This document shows, one piece after another, positions 16,902 to 23,826 of a stretch of 64,000 bases of DNA. Source of the DNA: Actinoplanes utahensis. GTDB taxonomy: Bacteria; Actinomycetota; Actinomycetes; Mycobacteriales; Micromonosporaceae. Made by a program: the position numbers and the translations under genes. The stretch covers positions 1 through 64,000 of the forward strand of contig NZ_BOMZ01000012.1 of assembly GCF_016862455.1 (NCBI RefSeq). Direction: 5' to 3'. Within the stretch, counting starts at the first letter, position 1; every line of letters starts with the position of its first letter. The notes under the pieces were generated by a model. The model had not been told where the DNA came from, searched no databases, and was given only the letters and a program-made list of their open reading frames with translations.

Positions 16902-18167
16902 GTGTCCTACACCGCCGAGACGTTCCAGAACGAGTACCTCGCCCTGGGTGCGAGCGAAGTCAACGCGATCGTGACGGTCACGTCGACCGGTGGCGACGGC
17001 GGTCGCCGGTCCGGCGGCGCGACCGAGATCATCATCGTGGACGCGTCCGGGTCGATGCAGGCGGAGGGTCGCATCGGCGCGGCCCGCCAGGCGGCCAAGG
17101 CGGCCGTGGAGTGCCTCGACGACGGCGTCCACTTCGCGATCATCGCCGGGGTCAGCACCGCCCAGCAGCTCTTCCCGGACCCGGGTCAGCTGGCGGTCGC
17201 CTCACCGCAGACCCGGGCGGCGGCGTCGCACGCGATCGACCGGCTGCAGGCCAACGGCGGCACCGCGATGGGCGCCTGGCTGCTGCTGGCGGCCCAGCTT
17301 TTCGAGCAGCGGCCGGGCGACATCAAGCACGCCATCCTGCTCACCGACGGCGACAACGGCGAGCGGCACGGCTACCTGGACAGCGTGCTGAACCAGATCA
17401 AGGAGAAGTTCATCTGCGACTGCCGCGGCGTCGGGGCGAACTGGAAGGTCTCCGAGCTCCGCAAGATCGCCGACAGCATGCTCGGGACGGTGGACATCGT
17501 GGCCCGGCCCACCGAGCTGACCGCCTCGTTCCAGCAGATGATCACCGCGGCGATGGGCAAGACGGCCGCCGACGTGCAGCTCAAGGTGTGGACGCCGGTG
17601 AACAGCACGGTCCGGTTCGTCAAGCAGGTCGAGCCGCAGGTCGCCGACCTGACCGGCAAGCGGGTCGAGGACGGGCCGCGGGCCGGCCGTTACCCGCTGG
17701 GCTCCTGGGGCCAGGAGAGCCGTGACTACCACATCTGCGTCGACGTGCCGGCCGGCGCGGCCGGTGACGAGATGCTCGCCGCCCGGGTGCACATCATGGA
17801 GGGCGACACCGAGCACGCCCGGGGCCTGATCCGGGCGGTGTGGACCGACGACACCGCGCTGTCCACCCGGATCAACCGGCAGGTCGCCCACTACACCGGG
17901 CAGGCCGAGCTGGCCGACGCGATCCAGGCCGGCATCGCGGCGCGGGAGGCCGGCGACGAGCGCACCGCGACGATCAAGTTCGGCCGGGCCGCGCAGCTCG
18001 CGCACGCCAGCGGCAACAAGGCGACCGAGGATCTGCTGTCCAAGGTGGTGGAGATCGAGGACGCGGTGACCGGCACGGTCCGGCTGCGCCGTAAGGTCGC
18101 CGCCGAGGACGAGATGGCCCTGGACACCCGGTCGACGAAGACGGTGCGCGTGGGGCGGGGGCAGTGA
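16902..18167 (+). CDS. VWA-domain protein of the PknG operon
   Basis: A 421-residue cytoplasmic protein with a von Willebrand factor A domain (about 40-225). The metal-ion-dependent adhesion site is complete: DASGS (D48, S50, S52), a GGTAMG Thr and LLTDGDN. A beta-rich middle part (about 225-330) and an alpha-helical C-terminal part with two helix-turn-helix-like repeats (about 335-400) follow. VWA proteins usually mediate metal-dependent protein contacts. The GTG has an AAGGAG box six bases upstream, the best ribosome-binding site in the operon. Its product probably links kinase, phosphatase and FHA partners; that is inference. Confidence 0.92.
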   Translation: MSYTAETFQNEYLALGASEVNAIVTVTSTGGDGGRRSGGATEIIIVDASGSMQAEGRIGAARQAAKAAVECLDDGVHFAIIAGVSTAQQLFPDPGQLAVASPQTRAAASHAIDRLQANGGTAMGAWLLLAAQLFEQRPGDIKHAILLTDGDNGERHGYLDSVLNQIKEKFICDCRGVGANWKVSELRKIADSMLGTVDIVARPTELTASFQQMITAAMGKTAADVQLKVWTPVNSTVRFVKQVEPQVADLTGKRVEDGPRAGRYPLGSWGQESRDYHICVDVPAGAAGDEMLAARVHIMEGDTEHARGLIRAVWTDDTALSTRINRQVAHYTGQAELADAIQAGIAAREAGDERTATIKFGRAAQLAHASGNKATEDLLSKVVEIEDAVTGTVRLRRKVAAEDEMALDTRSTKTVRVGRGQ

Positions 18168-18820
18168 GCGGAACCTACCCCTGCCCGAAGGGGCACATCT
18201 CCGGCGAGCCGGACTTCTGCGACACGTGCGGGACCCGGATCGAGGGTTCCGCGACGCCCCCGATCCTGGTCGAGGCGCCGCCCGTCGCCGTCCAGGAACC
18301 GCCGAAGGAGAAGTGCCCGAACTGCGGTTACCCGCGCAGCGGCCCGTTCCGTTTCTGCGAGGACTGCGGGTTCGACCACAGCACCGGCCGGGTCCCGCAG
18401 ATGGAGACGCCGCCGCCCGCCGTTCCGGCCGGCGACTGGACCGCGACGATCGCCGCCGATCCGGAGTACTTCGCGCTCAACGACATCGAGGGCGTGACGT
18501 TCCCGGCGCAGGCGATCCCGCAGACCGTGACGCTGACCCCGCCGCAGGTGCGGATCGGGCGGCACAGCACGTCCAAGGGCACCATGCCGGAGATCGACCT
18601 GGCCGCCGCGCCCTCGGATCCGGGCGTGTCGCACAACCACGCGCTGCTCACCTTCACCGTCGACGGCACGTGGCTGGTCTCCGACGTCGGCTCGTCCAAC
18701 GGCACCTGGATCAACGACGAGGATCAGCCGCTCGGCGCCGGATCGTCGCGGACACTGAAGGACGGTGACCAGGTGCACGTCGGCGCCTGGACGACGATCA
18801 CCCTGCACGCCCCGGCATGA
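18164..18820 (+). CDS. Zinc-ribbon and FHA-domain phosphopeptide reader
   Basis: A 218-residue protein. Two Cys clusters come first (C7, then C19/C22; C51/C54 and C65/C68), followed by a Pro-rich linker and a C-terminal FHA domain (about 122-215). The FHA signature residues are present: IGR, SHNHALL and DVGSSNGTWIN. FHA domains bind phosphothreonine. In mycobacteria PknG acts through the FHA protein GarA, so this is a candidate effector of the kinase in the same operon, although it is longer than GarA and carries ribbons that GarA lacks. GTGA overlap with the VWA gene. A hairpin terminator follows at once. Confidence 0.93.
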   Translation: MSGTYPCPKGHISGEPDFCDTCGTRIEGSATPPILVEAPPVAVQEPPKEKCPNCGYPRSGPFRFCEDCGFDHSTGRVPQMETPPPAVPAGDWTATIAADPEYFALNDIEGVTFPAQAIPQTVTLTPPQVRIGRHSTSKGTMPEIDLAAAPSDPGVSHNHALLTFTVDGTWLVSDVGSSNGTWINDEDQPLGAGSSRTLKDGDQVHVGAWTTITLHAPA

Positions 18821-18823
18821 GGA

Positions 18824-18849
18824 AGGGCCGTCCCCGCGCGGACGGCCCT
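18824..18849. terminator. Bidirectional hairpin between convergent genes
   Basis: A perfect 10-bp stem AGGGCCGTCC / GGACGGCCCT with a six-base loop lies three bases after the FHA stop and six bases from the stop of the convergent phosphatase gene. It probably ends the PknG operon and the gene on the other strand. Confidence 0.85.
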
Positions 18850-18855
18850 CTCCTC

Positions 18856-19635
18856 TCACCGAACCCTGAGCTGCTCCAGGGCGATGTCGTTGACCTGCGC
18901 GGAACGGCCGAACAGCGACGCGCCGGAGCCCGGCACGGTCCGCCCGTCGACGCCCCGATAGTCGCCGCCGGCCTCGGTGACGATCAGCGACGTGGCCGCG
19001 AAGTCCCAGATCTTGCCGCCGGTCTGCAGGGACAGGTCCAGGTCGCCGCGGGCCACCATCAGGGACGGCTGCACCGGCCACTGGCGTTCGTCGGCGGCGG
19101 CGATGAACGCCTCGTACGGCTCCCGGCCCCAATGCGGCACCACCCCGAGACGGGCCCGCGCCGGGCCCGTCTCGGCGACCTGGATGCGCCGTTCGTCCTC
19201 GATACGCGCGTCGCGGACCTCCGCCTCCCAGGCGCCGCCGCCGCGCACCGCCCACCAGATGCGGCCCTGCGCCGGAACCGCCGCGACCCCGACGGTGATC
19301 TCGCCCTGGTCCTCCAGGGCGATCAGCACCAGCCAGCGGTCGTCGCCCTCGACGAACAGGTGGGTGCCGTCGATCGGGTCGATGATCCACCGGCGTCCGT
19401 CGGTGCCGAGCGTCTCGCCGTGCTCCTCGCCGAGGATGGCGTCGCCGGGCCGGGCCGCGGTCAGCACCGCCCGGATCCGGTCCTCGACGGCACGGTCGGC
19501 GGCGGTCACCACGGTGCCGTCCTGTTTCAGCTCGCGTGGCAGCTCGGCGAGCGCCGCGAAGTGCCGGAGGGCTTCGGCCGCGCCGGCGAGGGCGGCCTCC
19601 TGTGCCAATTGAAGGTCGTCTGCCACGTCACCCAT
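18856..19635 (-). CDS. Inositol monophosphatase family protein, HisN-like
   Basis: A 259-residue Mg-dependent phosphatase. It shows LKQDGTVVTAADRAVE, a GEEHG metal ligand, the signature WIIDPIDGTHLFV and the second-site motif KIWDFAATSLIVTEAGG. Related actinobacterial enzymes dephosphorylate L-histidinol phosphate (HisN) or inositol phosphates; the TH after DPIDG and the W-D-F-A-A segment fit the histidinol-phosphatase branch, but the substrate is not certain. The ATG at 19635 was chosen; the frame is open far upstream only as an antisense shadow of the ligase gene. It is divergent from that ligase with a 69-base gap. Confidence 0.88.
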   Translation of the reverse strand: MGDVADDLQLAQEAALAGAAEALRHFAALAELPRELKQDGTVVTAADRAVEDRIRAVLTAARPGDAILGEEHGETLGTDGRRWIIDPIDGTHLFVEGDDRWLVLIALEDQGEITVGVAAVPAQGRIWWAVRGGGAWEAEVRDARIEDERRIQVAETGPARARLGVVPHWGREPYEAFIAAADERQWPVQPSLMVARGDLDLSLQTGGKIWDFAATSLIVTEAGGDYRGVDGRTVPGSGASLFGRSAQVNDIALEQLRVR

Positions 19636-19675
19636 CCTGCCCTCGCCGGGCGGCCCGGCCGGGCGGTGACACAGA

Positions 19676-19691
19676 ATATTCACGGGAATAT
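19676..19691. promoter_or_regulatory. AT-rich inverted repeat in the divergent promoter region
   Basis: ATATTC-ACGG-GAATAT is a perfect 6-bp inverted repeat in the 69-base gap between the phosphatase and ligase genes, just upstream of the AGAGGAGA ribosome-binding site of the ligase. Its A/T content contrasts with the flanks. It could be a small operator or contain a -10 element; the function is inferred. Confidence 0.4.
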
Positions 19692-19704
19692 CAGAGGAGA
19701 CCTT

Positions 19705-21381
19705 GTGACGCCGTGTACCGCCCCCGCACACGAAGAGCGATTTCTGACCGAGTTGCGGCGCGACAGCCCGTCGTCGTTCGGCGCGATGTTCCTGGCACGC
19801 GCCGACCGTACCCCCGATGACGTCGCCTATCGCAAGCCCGGGACCGGCGGTGCGTGGACCGCGCAGACCTGGGCCGAGACCGCGCGGGCGGTCCGCGAGA
19901 TCGCCGCCGGCCTGCTCGCCGCGGGCCTGCGCCGGGAGGACCGGGTGGCGATCGCGTCCGGCACCCGGGTCGAGTGGATCGAGGCGGATTTCGCGGTGAT
20001 GTGCGCGGGTGGCGCGACCACCACGGTGTATCCGTCGTCGTCGGCGGAGGAGGTCGCGCACATCCTCACCGACTCGGGCAGCCGGTTCGCGTTCGCCGAG
20101 GACGCCGCCCAGCAGGAGAAGGTCGCCCCGCACGTGGAGCGCGTGTTCCGCCTCGACGACCTCGGCGAACTGCGGGCGAGCGGCCGGGACGCGCTGGAGA
20201 AGGAACCGGACCTGGTCGATCGCACCACCGCGGCGATCGGGCCGGACGATCTGGCCACGCTGATCTACACGTCCGGCACCACCGGCCTGCCGAAGGGGGT
20301 GCGGATCGCCCACGACGCGTGGGTCTATCAGGGCCTGGCCATCCAGGCGATGGGCATCGTGCGCCCCGACGACGTCGGTTACCTGTGGCTGCCGCTGTCG
20401 CACGCCTTCGGCAAGGCGCTGCTGTCCTGCCAGCTGTCGGTCGGTTTCGAGTTCGCGGTGGACGGCGACGTGAGCCGGATCGTGGAGCGCCTCGCCGAGG
20501 TCCGGCCGACCATCATGCCGGCCGTGCCGAGGATCTTCGAGAAGGTGTACGCCGGGGTCGGCGCCACCATCGGCGGCGGGCTGAAGGGCCGGCTGTTCGC
20601 GCTCGCCGTCAAGGCCGGGCACCACAACCCGCTCGCCGACGTGCTGCTGTCGAAGGTGCGGGCCCGGTTCGGTGGCCGGATGCGGTACTTCATCTCCGGC
20701 GCCAGCGCTCTCGACCCCGGCATCGCGTCCTGGTTCGGCGCGGTCGGGCTGCCGATCGCCGAGGGGTACGGGCTGACCGAGTCCTGCGCCACCACGATCT
20801 TCAACCGGCCGGACGATCCGGAGTACGGCACCGTCGGCCGCCCGCTGCCCGGCACCGAGGTGCGGATCGCCGAGGACGGCGAGGTGCTGCTGCGCGGCCC
20901 GGGGATCATGCGGGGTTACCACGGCCTGAGCTCGGACGAGGTGCTGGCCGGCGGCTGGCTGCACACCGGCGACATCGGCGAGGTCACCGACCGCGGCTCG
21001 CTGCGGATCACCGACCGCAAGAAAGACCTGATCAAGACCTCGAACGGCAAGTACGTGGCCCCGCAGGCGATCGAGGCGAGGTTCAAGGCGCTGTGCCCGC
21101 TGGCGGCCCAGATCCTGGTGCACGGCGACAAGCGCAAGTACGTCACCGCCCTGATCGACCTGGACGAGGGGGTCGCCCGGACCCCCGAGGTGGAGGCCGA
21201 GGTCGCCGCCTGCGTGGACCGGCTGAACGCCGGCCTCAACCCGTGGGAGACCATCAAGAGGTTCGCGATCCTGGACGAACACCTCGACGTGGCGAGCGGG
21301 CTTCTGACCCCGTCGCTGAAGCTGCGCCGCCGGGTCGCCGAGGAACGCTACGGGTCGCTGTTGGACGGTCTCTATCGGTAA
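19705..21381 (+). CDS. Long-chain acyl-CoA synthetase (FadD15-like)
   Basis: A 558-residue AMP-forming ligase. It carries IYTSGTTGLPKGV (about 193-205), LWLPLSHAFGK, PRIFEKVYAGVG, YGLTESCA, GWLHTGDIGE and ITDRKKDLIKTSNGKYVAPQ. This set is typical of the long-chain FadD15/FAA family and differs from the shorter ligase at 8388-9935. It activates long-chain fatty acids to CoA thioesters for lipid synthesis or breakdown. The GTG at 19705 has a strong AGAGGAGA site; the in-frame extension upstream is a shadow. It is followed 9 bases later by the VOC gene, probably co-transcribed. Confidence 0.93.
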   Translation: MTPCTAPAHEERFLTELRRDSPSSFGAMFLARADRTPDDVAYRKPGTGGAWTAQTWAETARAVREIAAGLLAAGLRREDRVAIASGTRVEWIEADFAVMCAGGATTTVYPSSSAEEVAHILTDSGSRFAFAEDAAQQEKVAPHVERVFRLDDLGELRASGRDALEKEPDLVDRTTAAIGPDDLATLIYTSGTTGLPKGVRIAHDAWVYQGLAIQAMGIVRPDDVGYLWLPLSHAFGKALLSCQLSVGFEFAVDGDVSRIVERLAEVRPTIMPAVPRIFEKVYAGVGATIGGGLKGRLFALAVKAGHHNPLADVLLSKVRARFGGRMRYFISGASALDPGIASWFGAVGLPIAEGYGLTESCATTIFNRPDDPEYGTVGRPLPGTEVRIAEDGEVLLRGPGIMRGYHGLSSDEVLAGGWLHTGDIGEVTDRGSLRITDRKKDLIKTSNGKYVAPQAIEARFKALCPLAAQILVHGDKRKYVTALIDLDEGVARTPEVEAEVAACVDRLNAGLNPWETIKRFAILDEHLDVASGLLTPSLKLRRRVAEERYGSLLDGLYR

Positions 21382-21390
21382 GGTCTGATC

Positions 21391-21774
21391 ATGCATCGCA
21401 GTCGCCTGTTCGGGCTCTTCATCGACACGCCCGCCGCCGACACGCCCGCCGCCGCGAAGTTCTGGGCCGGCGCCTTCGGCACCACCGCGCAGCCGGTTCC
21501 CGGTGAGGAGGAGTTCATCGCCCTCCACGACGCCTTCCCCGGCCTCGCGGTGGACGTGCAGGCGGTCGACGACGCCCCGCGCTATCACCTGGACATCGAG
21601 AGCGACGACGTGGCGGCGGAGGCGGCCCGGCTGCTCTCGCTCGGCGCGACGCTGGTGGCCGACCACGGCGGTCACCAGACACTGCGGGCGCCCGGCGGCC
21701 ACCTGCTCTGCGTCGTCCCGATCCAGAGCGACCCGCGCCTCTTCGACGCCGAGGCCCGCTCCTGGCCCGCTTGA
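21391..21774 (+). CDS. VOC (glyoxalase/bleomycin-resistance) family protein
   Basis: A 127-residue protein with two beta-alpha-beta-beta-beta modules of the vicinal oxygen chelate fold. The N-terminal module (LFGLFIDTP...AAKFWAGAFG) and the C-terminal one (YHLDIESDDVAAEAARLLSLGAT, then GHLLCVVP) are both clear. Some family members are metal-dependent lyases or dioxygenases and others bind drugs; no full metal triad can be confirmed here. It lies nine bases after the ligase gene, so they may share a transcript. Confidence 0.85.
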   Translation: MHRSRLFGLFIDTPAADTPAAAKFWAGAFGTTAQPVPGEEEFIALHDAFPGLAVDVQAVDDAPRYHLDIESDDVAAEAARLLSLGATLVADHGGHQTLRAPGGHLLCVVPIQSDPRLFDAEARSWPA

Positions 21775-21830
21775 ACTCCGCCCGGTGAGCCCTCTAAGAT
21801 CACCGGCTCAGTGATCCACGGGGGAGATTC

Positions 21831-22550
21831 ATGCTGTCGCGGCACGACCTGTCGAGAAGCCACCGCATCGTGCCGCTGCTCGCTGTCCTGCTCACCGCGG
21901 GTTGTGTCGGCCCGCCGTCGCCGGACAGTCCCGCCCCGGCCGCCCCCGCGCCCTCCTACCCGGTCGTCGTCGACGAGTTCACCACGATCCTGAACCGGAC
22001 CCGCGCCGCTCCGTACGCCTACCGGGTTCAGGGTGATCTGCCCGCCGGACAGAACCTGACCGCCTCGGGCGCCTACGACGCGAAAGCCGGTCGCCTGGTC
22101 GCGGAACGGCGACTGACCGGCGGTGACCTTCCGGGTGGATTCGAGGCGCTGCGCGTCGACGGCGCGAAGACCTGGGTGCGGAGCAGCGCCCGGCTCACCT
22201 GGACGTCGATGCCGGGCGCCGCCGACATGAGCGACCCGATGGGCCTGTCCCGGTTCGCCGAGGCGATCCAGGACGTCCGGTCGGCCGGGCCCGGTCTCTA
22301 CTGGGTGTACGTGCAGCCCGGCGAGTCCTCGATCACCGCGGCCGATTCCTTCCTGCCGATCGGGGCTCCGGGCTCGGTGCAGGTGTTCTCCAGGCTCGGC
22401 GGCGCCGTCCGGGTGAACGTGACCACCGACGCGGCCGGATGGATCACCGCATTCACGATGGAGGCCCAGAGCCTCGGCAAGACCCACCGGATCGTCACCA
22501 CGCTGAGCGATCACGGCCGGCCGGTCATCGTCCCTCCGGTCCCGAGATAG
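21831..22550 (+). CDS. Secreted lipoprotein, possibly LppX/LprG-like
   Basis: A 239-residue protein with a long basic signal peptide ending in the lipobox LLTAGC (lipidated Cys at about 25), a Pro/Ala/Ser linker and a 190-residue extracytoplasmic domain. That domain contains repeated beta strands (ASGAYDAKAGRLVAERRL, LRVDGAKTWVR, FSRLGGAVRVNVTTDAAG), like the half-barrel lipid-binding LppX/LprG proteins; that similarity is of pattern only. GGGGGAGA lies just before the ATG. Its 3' end overlaps the convergent STAS gene by 26 bases. Confidence 0.8.
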   Translation: MLSRHDLSRSHRIVPLLAVLLTAGCVGPPSPDSPAPAAPAPSYPVVVDEFTTILNRTRAAPYAYRVQGDLPAGQNLTASGAYDAKAGRLVAERRLTGGDLPGGFEALRVDGAKTWVRSSARLTWTSMPGAADMSDPMGLSRFAEAIQDVRSAGPGLYWVYVQPGESSITAADSFLPIGAPGSVQVFSRLGGAVRVNVTTDAAGWITAFTMEAQSLGKTHRIVTTLSDHGRPVIVPPVPR

Positions 22551-22875
22551 CGAAGAGACCGTCGGCGCGGGTGGCCCGCAGCAGCCAGCGCAGGTGCGGC
22601 TGCGGGCCGTGCAGGTGGCAGGTGGCCTGCCGGGCCTCGGCCACCCGCCGCGCCGCCACCAGCATGCGCAGGCCGGCGGCGTCGCAGAAGTCGACGCCCG
22701 CCACGTCGATGTGGATCTGCCGGACCGGCACGCCGAAGCCGATCAGGTCGTGCACCCGGGCCAGGTCGTAGAGCTGGCTCTGCAGCGCCTCCACCGACAT
22801 CGCGTCGAGGCTGCCGCACAGCGTGATCAGCAGACGGTCGCCGTCACGTGCGCCGTCGATCCTGGTCCCGCTCAC
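22525..22875 (-). CDS. STAS-domain anti-anti-sigma-like protein
   Basis: A 116-residue single STAS domain: LLITLCGSLDAMSVEALQSQL, then IHIDVAGVDFCDAAGLRMLVAARRVAE, then the C-terminal helix. In RsbV/SpoIIAA proteins a Ser or Thr in the D-[ST]-[SAG]-G loop is phosphorylated; here the loop reads VDFCDAAGL, so the phospho-acceptor is replaced by Ala. It may therefore be a constitutive partner or a member of another STAS branch. The GTG start overlaps the stop of the upstream kinase gene (GTGA), so the two form a partner-switching pair. Confidence 0.88.
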   Translation of the reverse strand: MSGTRIDGARDGDRLLITLCGSLDAMSVEALQSQLYDLARVHDLIGFGVPVRQIHIDVAGVDFCDAAGLRMLVAARRVAEARQATCHLHGPQPHLRWLLRATRADGLFAISGPEGR

Positions 22876-23711
22876 CACTGCTCCTCCGGCCGGGTACGGA
22901 TGATCGCCCACACCAGCTTGCCACCGCGGGCGGGCAGCGCACCCCACGCCGACGCGGCGGCCCCGACGATCCGCAGCCCCAGGCCCCGGTCGGTCAGGGA
23001 CGCGCCGAGCGGCCCGGTGACCGGGTCCGGCACCCGCGGCAGTGTCTGGTCCCCGTCGTAGACGGCCAGGTGCAGGGCGGCCGCCCCGTTCGACGCGGTC
23101 CGCCCGCGCGACGACGCGATCACTTCGATGTCGGTGCCCGCGTGTTCGGCCGCATTCACCACCAGTTCGGAGATGACCAGCCGGGCGCGTTCGCACAGGT
23201 GCCCCAGGCCCCAGCCGGTGCACGCGTCGGTGACCAGGCTGCGGGCCTGGATGGCGGCCGCCGGGTCCGGGGGCAGGGCCAGGCGCAGCCGGTCGGCGAG
23301 CGGGTGCCGGCCGGACAGCACGGCCCGCGCCTGCGGCACGGAGGCGTAGAGCACCAGCCAGTCGCGGGCGCCGAGCCGCCGCAACCGGCGGGCCAGCGGC
23401 GCCGAGGCGGGCAGGCACACCGCGACCGCGGCCGGCGGCTGCATGGCCGCGGCCTTGGCGCACGCGGTGAGCCAGAGCGGCGCGCTCACCGCGTGCGGGT
23501 CATGCAGCCGGTGCAGGTCGATGATCAACCCGGTGGGGTGCTCGGCGAGGCATTTGTCGAGCACCACCCGGGCCTGCGCGGACAGCCGCCGGTCCCAGTC
23601 GCCCCACACCGAGAACTCGATGACCGCGGTGTCGGCGTCGATGACCGCCAGCACCGAATCCGCCACCGCGTCACCGGACCATCCGATCAGATGCGGTGAG
23701 CCCGAGCCCAT
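22872..23711 (-). CDS. STAS-HATPase fusion, anti-sigma-kinase-like
   Basis: A 279-residue cytoplasmic protein. Its N-terminal part (about 15-120) has a STAS-like pattern (IEFSVWGDWDRRLSAQARVVLDK, GLIIDLHRLHDP). Its C-terminal part (about 140-275) is a GHKL ATPase of the RsbW type: LVISELVVNAAEHAG (N box), DRGLGLRIVGAAAS (G box) and GGKLVWAII. It would phosphorylate or bind a STAS partner, plausibly the protein encoded directly downstream. No sigma factor gene is next to it, so the target is unknown. The DNA between it and helY (115 bases) holds no gene. Confidence 0.85.
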   Translation of the reverse strand: MGSGSPHLIGWSGDAVADSVLAVIDADTAVIEFSVWGDWDRRLSAQARVVLDKCLAEHPTGLIIDLHRLHDPHAVSAPLWLTACAKAAAMQPPAAVAVCLPASAPLARRLRRLGARDWLVLYASVPQARAVLSGRHPLADRLRLALPPDPAAAIQARSLVTDACTGWGLGHLCERARLVISELVVNAAEHAGTDIEVIASSRGRTASNGAAALHLAVYDGDQTLPRVPDPVTGPLGASLTDRGLGLRIVGAAASAWGALPARGGKLVWAIIRTRPEEQW

Positions 23712-23826
23712 GTCCTCTGTCTCCCGACCATTGGGGAATCAGCGACGTCGATGCCGCCGCCGCAATTCTTGATTCAGCCCAAAGTGGCCGTCAACGGAGA
23801 TTCACCATCCGCGATGATCGCCGTCC

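Noticed and set aside
21781-21805. CCGGTGA/TCACCGG inverted repeat upstream of the lipoprotein gene as operator
   Set aside because: Arms are only seven bases with an 11-base centre, and it lies where a short terminator for the VOC gene would also fit; too weak to call.
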